Assembly: GCA_038117225.1 (NCBI GenBank)
Contig: JAYOFM010000097.1
Location: 1 to 15,134 of the forward strand
From: JAYOFM01 sp038117225
GTDB taxonomy: Bacteria > Pseudomonadota > Alphaproteobacteria > Rhodospirillales > Casp-alpha2
Length of the DNA: 15,134 bases
Direction: 5' to 3'
Both the position numbers and the translations under genes were made by a program. Below the pieces are notes generated by a model. That model saw only the letters and a program-made list of their open reading frames with translations, did no database searches and was not told the origin of the DNA. Shown here piece by piece: positions 5,710 to 12,239 of this stretch (within the stretch, counting starts at the first letter, position 1; each line of letters begins with the position of its first letter).

Positions 5710-6504
5710 TCGACGCTTGGTGGAGAGCCCGGAGATGATGCCGCGCAGGGTGCGCACTTCCTGTTCGGTCAGATCGGCGCGGCCGAAAATGTTGCGGATG
5801 TTGCGTACCATGGTGGGGCGCTTCTCGGGGACGCGCAGAAAACCGCAATCGTCGAGTTCGCTTTCCAGGTGTTCGAACAGACCCATCATTTCCGCCTTGT
5901 CGGCCGGGCGCGTATCGGCGGGGTGGGCGATTTCCGTCGCCGCGCCCGGCGCGTCGTCGGCCGTCTGCAGCCAGGCATAGGCGATCAGCAGCACCGCCTG
6001 GGCGATATTGAGGGACGAGAACGCCGGGTTGAGAGGCACGTGCAACACCACGTCGGCGAGGGCCACGTCGTCGTTGTGAAGACCGCGGGATTCGCGACCG
6101 AACAAGACGCCCGTGGTGACCCGTTGGCGGTTGCCGTGGCGGCGCAACTCGGCCGCTGCCGCCGCCGGAGTGACCAGGCGCTTGGTCATGTCGCGCGGCC
6201 GCGCCGTGGTGGCGACAAGATAGTGCAGATCGGCGATCGCGTCGGCGGTGCTGTCAAATAAACGCGCGCCACCGATGACGTCATCGGCGCCGGACGCGGC
6301 GGCCAGCGCGTGGCGGTTCGGCCAGCCGTCGCGCGGCCGGACCAGACGCAGATCCGTCAGCCCGCAATTCCACATGGCCCGCGCGCACATACCGATGTTC
6401 TCGCCCAACTGCGGCTGCACCAGAATGATGGCGGGGCCGACGCCCGGGCCCTGCGCGGGGTCGGACCAGTCCGTGTCGGCCTTGGTGGAATCGGTGCCGG
6501 CCAT
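5704..6504 (-). CDS. trmJ: tRNA (cytidine/uridine-2'-O-)-methyltransferase TrmJ
   Basis: A 266-residue SPOUT-class (SpoU) methyltransferase that 2'-O-methylates the nucleotide at position 32 of tRNA anticodon loops using S-adenosylmethionine. Motif 1 is seen as PQLGENIGMCARAMWNCGL (31-49). Motif 2 is LFGRESRGL (134-142) and motif 3 is VPLNPAFSSLNIAQAV (156-171), which form the knot and bind the cofactor. The C-terminal part with EKRPTMVRNIRNIFGRADL (227-245) is characteristic of TrmJ rather than TrmL or TrmH. The ATG at 6504 was chosen; a longer frame to 6678 exists but its first 58 residues overlap cimA in another frame and look like shadow. It follows cimA by 28 bases and is probably in its operon. 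The ribosome binding site is weak. Its stop codon lies inside the FNR-type palindrome of hsp20. Confidence 0.92.
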   Translation of the reverse strand: MAGTDSTKADTDWSDPAQGPGVGPAIILVQPQLGENIGMCARAMWNCGLTDLRLVRPRDGWPNRHALAAASGADDVIGGARLFDSTADAIADLHYLVATTARPRDMTKRLVTPAAAAAELRRHGNRQRVTTGVLFGRESRGLHNDDVALADVVLHVPLNPAFSSLNIAQAVLLIAYAWLQTADDAPGAATEIAHPADTRPADKAEMMGLFEHLESELDDCGFLRVPEKRPTMVRNIRNIFGRADLTEQEVRTLRGIISGLSTKRRR

Positions 6505-6532
6505 GGCGTTCAGTATCGCACCGCTGACCGGC

Positions 6533-8146
6533 TCAGTGGGTCGCGCCGGCGATCTGGCATTCGGCGCCATCCCGGTGCAGCTTGAACGTGATGGCGTCGC
6601 GCAACGCGTTGTAGGACGCATCGATGATGTTGGTCGATACGCCCACCGTCGACCAGTGCCGTCCGGCGTCGTCGGCACTTTCGATCATCACCCGGGTGAC
6701 CGCGCGCGTGCCGTCCCCCGGTGTCAGGATGCGCACCTTGTAATCGACCAGCCGCATGTCGGTCAGGTCAGGATAGAGCGGGATCAGAACCTTGCGCAGC
6801 GCACCGTCGAGCGCGTTCACCGGACCGTTGCCCTCGGCCACCGTCATGAAGTGTTCATCGCCGATCTGCAGTTTCACCGTCGCTTCCGACAGGGTCACCA
6901 GCTTCTTATTGGCGTTCCAGCGCCGTTCGTCGATGACCCGGAAGGCGGTGCAATCGAAATACTCCGGCACCGTGCCAAGGGCGCGCCGCGCCAGCAGTTC
7001 GAAACTGGCCTCGGCGCCGTCGTAGGCATAGCCTTCGAATTCGCGCTCCTTGACCTGTTCGACGAGACGTTCGACCTTCTTGTCCTTGGCATCGACCTCA
7101 ATGCCGATTTCGCGGAAACGGGCCAGGATGTTGGAGCGCCCGGCCTGATCCGATACGACGATGTGGCGCTGATTGCCGATGAGGTCCGGCTCCATGTGTT
7201 CGTAGGTGCGCGGATCCTTCTCCACCGCCGACACGTGCAGCCCGCCCTTGTGGGCAAAGGCGCTTTCGCCGACGAACGGTGCGGACCGGTCATACGCCCG
7301 GTTGAGACGTTCGTCCAATATCCGCGACAGATGCGTCAGCTTGCGCACGTCGGCCTTATCCATGCCGGTCTCGTAGCCCATTTTCAGCACCAGTGATGGG
7401 ATCACCGACATCAAGTTGGCGTTACCGCAGCGTTCGCCGAGGCCGTTGATGGTGCCCTGCACCTGCCGCGCGCCGGCGCGCACGGCGGCCAGGGTATTGG
7501 CGACCGCGTTGCCGGTGTCGTCGTGGGCGTGAATACCAACGTGGCTACCCGGGACATGCTTCACGACTTCGGTGACGATTTCCGAAATTTCATGCGGCAG
7601 GGTGCCGCCGTTGGTGTCGCAGAGCACCATCCAGCGGGCGCCGGCGTCATGCGCCGCGCGCAGGCAATCGAGGGCGAATTCCGGATTGGCCTTGTAGCCG
7701 TCGAAGAAGTGTTCGGCGTCGAACATCACCTCTTCCGATTTCTCCAGCGCCTCGACGACGCTGTCGCGGATCATGGCGATGTTTTCCTCGAGCGTGATGC
7801 CGAGCGCCACGTCGACGTGGAAGTCCCAGGCCTTGCCGACCATGCATACGCAGGGTGCCTTGGTGTTGAGGATCGCCTGCAAGCCCGGATCATTGGCCGC
7901 CGATCGGCCCGGCCGGCGGGTCATGCCAAAGGCGGTCAGCCGGGCCCGCTTCAGCGCCGGCGGGGCGCCGAAAAAGGCGTCGTCGGTCGGGTTGGCACCG
8001 GGCCAACCACCTTCCACATAGTCGACGCCGACCTCGTCGAGGGCGCGGGCGATGGCGTCCTTGTCGGCCGGGTTGAAGTCGACACCCTGGGTCTGCGCGC
8101 CGTCGCGCAGTGTGGTGTCGAAGATATAGACGCGATCATCACTCAT
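6533..8146 (-). CDS. cimA: (R)-citramalate synthase, CimA type
   Basis: A 537-residue enzyme of the DRE-TIM/LeuA-like family that condenses acetyl-CoA with pyruvate to (R)-citramalate, the threonine-independent entry to isoleucine. The catalytic barrel opens with FDTTLRDGAQTQG (9-21), containing the conserved R14-D15. It contains the metal-binding HAHDDTGNAVAN (206-217) and GLGERCGNANL (235-245), then FAHKGGLHVSAV (297-308). The C-terminal regulatory LeuA-type domain is about 395-525, with VAEGNGPVNALDGALRK (436-452). Length and the distant spacing of the C-terminal domain fit the CimA branch rather than 2-isopropylmalate synthase; homocitrate synthase is a less likely alternative. The ATG at 8146 is directly before the conserved YIFDTTLRDG. 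The frame extends to 8245 but those residues look non-coding. No ribosome binding site precedes the start. First gene of a probable cimA-trmJ operon. Confidence 0.92.
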   Translation of the reverse strand: MSDDRVYIFDTTLRDGAQTQGVDFNPADKDAIARALDEVGVDYVEGGWPGANPTDDAFFGAPPALKRARLTAFGMTRRPGRSAANDPGLQAILNTKAPCVCMVGKAWDFHVDVALGITLEENIAMIRDSVVEALEKSEEVMFDAEHFFDGYKANPEFALDCLRAAHDAGARWMVLCDTNGGTLPHEISEIVTEVVKHVPGSHVGIHAHDDTGNAVANTLAAVRAGARQVQGTINGLGERCGNANLMSVIPSLVLKMGYETGMDKADVRKLTHLSRILDERLNRAYDRSAPFVGESAFAHKGGLHVSAVEKDPRTYEHMEPDLIGNQRHIVVSDQAGRSNILARFREIGIEVDAKDKKVERLVEQVKEREFEGYAYDGAEASFELLARRALGTVPEYFDCTAFRVIDERRWNANKKLVTLSEATVKLQIGDEHFMTVAEGNGPVNALDGALRKVLIPLYPDLTDMRLVDYKVRILTPGDGTRAVTRVMIESADDAGRHWSTVGVSTNIIDASYNALRDAITFKLHRDGAECQIAGATH

Positions 8147-8149
8147 GGC

Positions 8150-8176
8150 ATTAGTTGTGCGTGGGCAGCCTGTAAA
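8150..8176 (-). promoter_or_regulatory. Candidate promoter for cimA, possibly leaderless
   Basis: On the minus strand TTTACA (8176-8171) matches the -35 consensus at five of six positions and ACTAAT (8155-8150) matches the -10 at four of six, with a 15-base spacer. Transcription would begin at or within a few bases of the cimA ATG, which agrees with the missing ribosome binding site. The spacer is short and the -10 imperfect, so this is tentative. Nothing else specific was seen in the divergent region up to 8314. Confidence 0.25.
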
Positions 8177-8314
8177 TTCGTCGGCGGGCGGCCCGCGTGT
8201 CCCTTGGTGGTGATGGGAGGGCGGAGAATGCCGAATTTGCCCCATCGCCTCAAGGCTTTCCGCTTTGGCGCGGAGACGTTAAGTTACTCGTGTATGACTT
8301 CGGGGGAGCACGCC

Positions 8315-8821
8315 ATGACTGATGGCGGCGGCAACGATTGGGACGAAACGGCGTATCGCGACATGCAGGCACGCGCGGCGGCCAGCAATCTCGACCCGAC
8401 GACCCTGCTCGCCACCGATTATCTCAACCACTTCAATGAAGTGGTGATGTTGATCGAAATGGTTCCCGACATGCCAGAAATCCTGGAAGACGCCAAGGCC
8501 TGGCAGCCCAAGGCCTATGTCGATCATTTCCGGGACAGTTCCATCGCCGACAAGGACATCGCCGTCGAGGCCTTCGACCACGTGCCGCCACAATATAAAG
8601 AGCCGTTTGAAACCACCATCCGGCAGCTCGACAATCTGGTCGCCACCTCGGTATCACGACTCGAAATTGACGCGGCGGGGGGCAATCCGGATCTGTTGCG
8701 CGAGAACGCGACGGCCCTATCACAAGTCATTCAGCGCCTTCTCGACGTCGCCTCCGGCATTATCCACGGCAGTCAGAAGACCATGGATCAAACGGAAATC
8801 GACATCGTCATCGGAACCTGA
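8315..8821 (+). CDS. Conserved protein of unknown function
   Basis: A 168-residue acidic protein without signal peptide or membrane segment, probably cytosolic and mostly helical. The segment DPTTLLATDYLNHFNEVVML (27-46) followed by IEMVPDMPEILED (47-59) and the later KAYVDHFRDSSIADKD (66-81) look strongly conserved; from memory similar hypothetical proteins occur in Rhodospirillales. No catalytic or binding motif is recognisable. The ATG at 8315 was chosen because GGGGGAG (8302-8308) lies about seven bases upstream; another ATG at 8294 has no such site. The frame extends far upstream across cimA on the opposite strand, but that part is antisense shadow. It is divergent from cimA (168 bases between starts) and convergent with the c-di-GMP gene, with only eight bases between the ends. 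Function unknown. Confidence 0.85.
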   Translation: MTDGGGNDWDETAYRDMQARAAASNLDPTTLLATDYLNHFNEVVMLIEMVPDMPEILEDAKAWQPKAYVDHFRDSSIADKDIAVEAFDHVPPQYKEPFETTIRQLDNLVATSVSRLEIDAAGGNPDLLRENATALSQVIQRLLDVASGIIHGSQKTMDQTEIDIVIGT

Positions 8822-8829
8822 CGTCGGAA

Positions 8830-9201
8830 CTACTCGGCGACAATTCCAATGGCGCCACCATCGGTACGTGGTTTTTCCGGCGCCGCGACCAGGCTGGCGA
8901 AGGCTTCCGCCGGTAGTGGGCGGCTGAACCGGTAGCCCTGGCCGACGTGACAGCCGAGGCCATGCAGGAAGCCAATCTGCTGTTCCGTCTCCAGACCCTC
9001 GGCGACAATATTCAGATTGAGGTTCTTGGCCATGGAAACAATGGCGCGGACGATGGCCACGGCGTCGGCGTCATCGGGCACGTGCATGGCGAAGGCGCGA
9101 TCGACTTTCAGTGAATCCAGCGGAAACCGGGTCAGGTAGCTGAGCGACGAATAGCCGGTGCCGAAATCATCCATGGAAATACTGACGCCGGCATCCTTCA
9201 A
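8830..9201 (-). pseudogene. C-terminal half of an EAL domain beyond an in-frame TAA
   Basis: This is the continuation, in the same frame, of the GGDEF/EAL gene after its TAA at 9204-9202. It encodes 123 residues with the rest of an EAL phosphodiesterase domain: DDFGTGYSSL (two metal-binding aspartates), LDSLKVDRAF (catalytic Lys region), NIVAEGLETEQQ (conserved Glu) and GCHVGQGYRFSRPLP. Ending at the TAG at 8832-8830 is normal for the family. A TTG directly after the TAA could formally act as a start, but no ribosome binding site is near and half an EAL barrel would not fold. The intact protein would have been about 791 residues. It is best taken as part of one gene with a nonsense change (for example CAA to TAA), unless the stop is read through or a sequence error. 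Confidence 0.75.
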
Positions 9202-11205
9202 TTAATGCAGCGTTGCGATGGTCTGCTCCGGATTCTCGACCAGCATGCTCTCGGTGAGTTCCAAGTCCAGGTGATCGGGCGGCAGGCCGTACTTGTCGAG
9301 GGTGGCGAGGATGCTGTCGGCCAGATTGCCATGTAGGAACTGGTGGGCCGACAGATTGACGCCGACATGGAACGGCGGCAACCCCTCGGCGCGCCATGCG
9401 GCGGCCTGGCGGCAGGCAGTCTGCAGCACCCACTCGCCGATCGGCACGATCATCGCCGTTTCTTCGGCGATGGCGATGAACTCGTCCGGTGACACCGGGC
9501 CCAACTCGGCGCTGGTCCAGCGCAGTAAGGCCTCGCAACCGATAATGCGCCGGCTGGCGAGGTCCACCTTGGGTTGGTAATGCAGGGTCAGTTCATCCTC
9601 CGCCACGGCGCGGCGCAGACCATGCGCGATGGCGACCCGCCGCTGTACCTCGTCGCTCAGATGGCGGGTATAGAATTGCACCTGGGCGCGCCCCGAGCGC
9701 TTGGCGTGGTGCACCGCCGTATCGACGTTGCGCACCAGCTCCGGCATCGAGGCGGCATGGTCGGGGTAGATGACCACGCCGGCGCTGGCGGAAATGAAAA
9801 TCTCGCTGTTGTCGACGCGGAACGGCTCGGCCATGGCGGCGATGATGGCTTGGGCAAGCCCTTCCACCTGGGCGGCGCCATCAACGCCGTCGAGCAGCAC
9901 GTTGAATTCGTCCCCCGACAGCCGCGCTACCGTATCATTGGCGCGGACGCATTCGCTCAGCCGCTGGCTCGCGGTCTGCAGTAGACGGTCACCGGTCAGA
10001 TGGCCGAACACGTCGTTGACGTTCTTGAAGTTATCCAGGTCGACCATCAGCACGGCGATCATGCCGCCCTCGGTATCGGCGCGCCGCATGGCCGCGGCGA
10101 GCCGTTCGCGGAATAGATTACGGTTGGGCAGCAAGGTCAGCGGATCGCGGGTCGCCATGAACTCCAGCCGCTCGCGCGCCTGCTTGCGCCCGGTGATATC
10201 GCGCATGGCGCCGATATAGACGCTGTGATTGCCCTCCTGCATCAGATTGACGCCGATTTCGAGCGGAAACGCGCTGCCATCCCGGCGTCGCCCTGTGAGT
10301 TCACGAAAGACGCCGAGGGTCGTCGGATCATCCAGATCGAGACCATCGGTAAGGGTATTGGCGTTGGCGCCGACGAGGCAGCCCGGATGGAAGCCGAAAA
10401 TCGTCTCGGCGGCCGGGTTGGCGCTTTCGATGACCCCGGTCGCATCCATGGTGACGATGCCTTCGCTGACTGTATCCATGACCTTGCGCAGATGTTCCTC
10501 GCGTGCCGCCACCGCCATCAGGGCGCGATTGCGCTCGGTCACGTCGCGTGCCATCAGCATCACCGCCGGCGCCCCGTCGCCGGTCGGGTCCTCGTAGGGT
10601 AACGCCGCTACTTCCGCTTCCACCGTGATCTCGTCGGGGCGGGTGAATGTCAGCGGTACCCGCAGCTTGGCGGCGACCAGCTGGCCGACATCGCCGCCGA
10701 TCATGTCGTGGCAGTCGGCGGCGACGAAATCCAGGATCGGCCGGCCGATCAACTTGTTGGCGTCGGGGACACCCAGCATGTTGGCGCCCGCCGGATTGAT
10801 CATGGTGATGACGTTGTCCCGGCAGATGCAGATCAGGTCCGGCGCCAGCTCGATCAGGTGGCGCAGCTCGTTCTCTTCGCCGTCGGCGCGGGCAAAGCGG
10901 GCGCGGTCCAGCAGATCATTGAGAATATCCAGCATAGTGCGGCCGGCGCGCACGATATCGGAGTCGTAATCGCGGTATTTGGCATTACCGATGGGGCCAA
11001 GGAGTTGCTGCTCCATCATATCGGCGAAGCCAATGATGGTGTTAAGCGGAGTCCGCATCTCGTGACTGAGCGTCGCGAGAATTGAATCCTCCGAGGCAAA
11101 AGGGTCGGTGAACGGCTCTTCCAAACTCGGCGGCTCGTTGTCTTGATCGGCTGCCGTAGCGATCCCGTCCGTCCCCTTCGGCCCGCCCTGGGTGCCGTCG
11201 GTCAT
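9202..11205 (-). CDS. HisKA-PAS-PAS-GGDEF-EAL signalling protein, EAL domain truncated
   Basis: A 667-residue cytosolic c-di-GMP signalling protein. Residues 41-103 form a HisKA phosphoacceptor domain (LSHEMRTPLNTIIGFADMM, H48) of the PleC/DivJ kind, but no ATPase domain follows. Instead come two PAS domains (about 113-225 and 237-345), a GGDEF domain (about 350-510) and the first half of an EAL domain (525-667). The cyclase signature is SGDEF (430-434), a variant often still active, and R421-x-x-D424 five residues before it is the inhibitory product-binding I-site. The EAL motif is E558-A-L-L-R-W, with VNLSAHQF (616-623) and LELTES (648-653). The frame stops at TAA after ATLH, before the DDFGTG metal ligands, so phosphodiesterase activity should be lost while cyclase activity could remain. 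The start has no ribosome binding site. Confidence 0.88.
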   Translation of the reverse strand: MTDGTQGGPKGTDGIATAADQDNEPPSLEEPFTDPFASEDSILATLSHEMRTPLNTIIGFADMMEQQLLGPIGNAKYRDYDSDIVRAGRTMLDILNDLLDRARFARADGEENELRHLIELAPDLICICRDNVITMINPAGANMLGVPDANKLIGRPILDFVAADCHDMIGGDVGQLVAAKLRVPLTFTRPDEITVEAEVAALPYEDPTGDGAPAVMLMARDVTERNRALMAVAAREEHLRKVMDTVSEGIVTMDATGVIESANPAAETIFGFHPGCLVGANANTLTDGLDLDDPTTLGVFRELTGRRRDGSAFPLEIGVNLMQEGNHSVYIGAMRDITGRKQARERLEFMATRDPLTLLPNRNLFRERLAAAMRRADTEGGMIAVLMVDLDNFKNVNDVFGHLTGDRLLQTASQRLSECVRANDTVARLSGDEFNVLLDGVDGAAQVEGLAQAIIAAMAEPFRVDNSEIFISASAGVVIYPDHAASMPELVRNVDTAVHHAKRSGRAQVQFYTRHLSDEVQRRVAIAHGLRRAVAEDELTLHYQPKVDLASRRIIGCEALLRWTSAELGPVSPDEFIAIAEETAMIVPIGEWVLQTACRQAAAWRAEGLPPFHVGVNLSAHQFLHGNLADSILATLDKYGLPPDHLDLELTESMLVENPEQTIATLH

Positions 11206-11207
11206 AA

Positions 11208-11242
11208 CGAATTTATGTTAGCACAGCGCGGGTGGAGCGCAA
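11208..11242 (-). promoter_or_regulatory. Candidate promoter of the GGDEF/EAL gene, nearly leaderless
   Basis: On the minus strand TTGCGC (11242-11237) and TAACAT (11220-11215, four of six matches to the -10 consensus) are 16 bases apart. The expected start near 11208 is only three bases before the ATG at 11205, which has no ribosome binding site, so the messenger may be leaderless. The motifs are weak and the gene could also be read from the small gene upstream, which ends 58 bases before. Confidence 0.28.
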
Positions 11243-11263
11243 TCTTTTCAGATGGATAGCAAT

Positions 11264-11578
11264 TCAGGCCAGCACATCGAGCTTGCCGTCCCGGAGGTCG
11301 ACGAAGCGCTTGACGACGACGAACCGCCCGGATGCGCCTTCCAGGGTGCCCTTGGCGCCGATGACGCCGCTCGGGCTGTCGCCGAGGTCCGCGTTCAACA
11401 AACCGAGCACGCCCACGCGGGCCACGCCCTCGACTACCTGCGCCTGGATACTGGCGTGCGCGGCCAGCGCATGGTTGCATTCGATGCGCTGATTGACCAA
11501 TCGGGTGATCGCCTTCGGGTCCCGTTCCAGGGCCTCGTTCAAGACTTCGATGGCGCGGCTGACGGGATCTTCCTTCAT
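11264..11578 (-). CDS. Small conserved hypothetical protein
   Basis: A 104-residue protein with no signal peptide or membrane helix. The N-terminal part is helical and polar (NEALERDPKAITRLVNQRIE, 14-33), followed by a conserved-looking CNHALAAHASIQAQ (34-47). A hydrophobic turn comes next, VGVLGLLNADLG (55-66), and then a strand-rich end (RFVVVKRFVDLRDG, 85-98). The NEALERDP-x-AIT pattern resembles a family of small uncharacterised bacterial proteins I have seen without assigned function. AGGA lies eight bases before the ATG at 11578. It is divergent from the formyltransferase-like gene, with 47 bases between their starts, and lies 58 bases upstream of the c-di-GMP gene in the same direction, so cotranscription is possible. 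Codon use matches its neighbours, supporting a real gene. Confidence 0.75.
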   Translation of the reverse strand: MKEDPVSRAIEVLNEALERDPKAITRLVNQRIECNHALAAHASIQAQVVEGVARVGVLGLLNADLGDSPSGVIGAKGTLEGASGRFVVVKRFVDLRDGKLDVLA

Positions 11579-11625
11579 GTTGGGAATCCTACCGTCTTGT
11601 CCGCCACCGTGCTAGTGTCCGCGCC

Positions 11626-12225
11626 ATGCCGCAAGAGATCGTCGTGCTGACCGGCGAAGTCGAGGGCCCGCACCTCGCCGAAGCCTTGAAGAACCAGAAC
11701 CCGACGCTGCGCGTCTTCGTGGCGACGACGGCGGAGCATCTGCGCGCCCTGATGACGCCGGCGGATCCCGGGCGCCGGTTGATCGCCTTTTGCGCGGGCA
11801 TCGTGGTGCCGGCGGACCTGCTATCCGATCTTTCCGGCCCGGCCTACAATTTTCACCCGGGCTCGCCGGAATTTCCGGGCAGTTGCTCGGCCTCGTTCGC
11901 CATCTACGCCGGCGCCGCCCGATTCGCGGCGACGGCGCACGAAATGCGCGCCGCCGTCGATTCCGGCCCGATCGTCGCCACCAGCTGGTTCGACGTCCCG
12001 CCCGCCAGCAAGTATGTCGATCTCGAACTGATGACCTATGAGCGATTGTTGCAGTTGTTCTATCGATTGGCGCCGCATCTGGCGACCGACGACACGCCGC
12101 TGCCGCACAACGGCGAGACCTGGTCCGGTCCGACCCGCACCAAGGCCGAGGCGGAAGCCTTGCGCGGTATCGAGGCTGATCTTTCGGAAGATGAAATCAG
12201 GCGCCGCTATTTCGCTTTTGGATGA
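11626..12225 (+). CDS. Formyltransferase-fold protein (Formyl_trans_N-like)
   Basis: A 199-residue protein with the N-terminal formyltransferase fold shared by methionyl-tRNA formyltransferase and GAR transformylase, which transfer a formyl group from 10-formyltetrahydrofolate. It starts with a Rossmann-like strand (IVVLTGEVEGPHLAEAL, 5-21). The active-site loop YNFHPGSPEFPGSCSA (74-89) supplies N75 and H77, and VDSGPIVA (111-118) supplies D112, completing the usual Asn-His-Asp set. The C-terminal domain that binds tRNA in Fmt is missing and the protein is much shorter than Fmt (about 310 residues), so it is not the initiator-tRNA enzyme. The acceptor is unknown. No ribosome binding site precedes the ATG. 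It is divergent from the small gene at 11578 and convergent with ppc, with 12 bases between the stops. Confidence 0.82.
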   Translation: MPQEIVVLTGEVEGPHLAEALKNQNPTLRVFVATTAEHLRALMTPADPGRRLIAFCAGIVVPADLLSDLSGPAYNFHPGSPEFPGSCSASFAIYAGAARFAATAHEMRAAVDSGPIVATSWFDVPPASKYVDLELMTYERLLQLFYRLAPHLATDDTPLPHNGETWSGPTRTKAEAEALRGIEADLSEDEIRRRYFAFG

Positions 12226-12239
12226 AGGATCTGATCCTT
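12225..12239. repeat. Palindrome spanning two convergent stop codons
   Basis: AAGGATC (12225-12231) and GATCCTT (12233-12239) are exact inverted arms around a single T; as RNA it would fold as a five-base stem with a five-base loop. It overlaps the TGA of the formyltransferase-like gene (12223-12225) and the TAA of ppc (12240-12238), filling the whole 12-base gap. It could act as a small bidirectional 3' end, but the stem is short, so terminator function is weakly supported. Confidence 0.35.

Noticed and set aside
4601..5980. 459-codon open frame on the plus strand
   Set aside because: It runs antisense through the coiled-coil gene, hsp20 and part of trmJ. The real proteins on the minus strand have clear motifs, while this translation has none; long antisense frames are common in GC-rich DNA.
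6248..7396. 382-codon plus-strand frame
   Set aside because: Antisense to cimA and trmJ, no recognisable domain, rich in Arg/His/Val typical of shadow frames.
7523..8314. 5' extension of the 8315 gene over cimA
   Set aside because: The extension lies antisense to the start of cimA, and a good ribosome binding site sits just before the ATG at 8315.
4562..9204. Reassigned TAG or TAA codons in this organism
   Set aside because: hsp20 and the receiver end at TAG and ppc ends at TAA exactly at family-typical C-termini, so these codons serve as normal stops.
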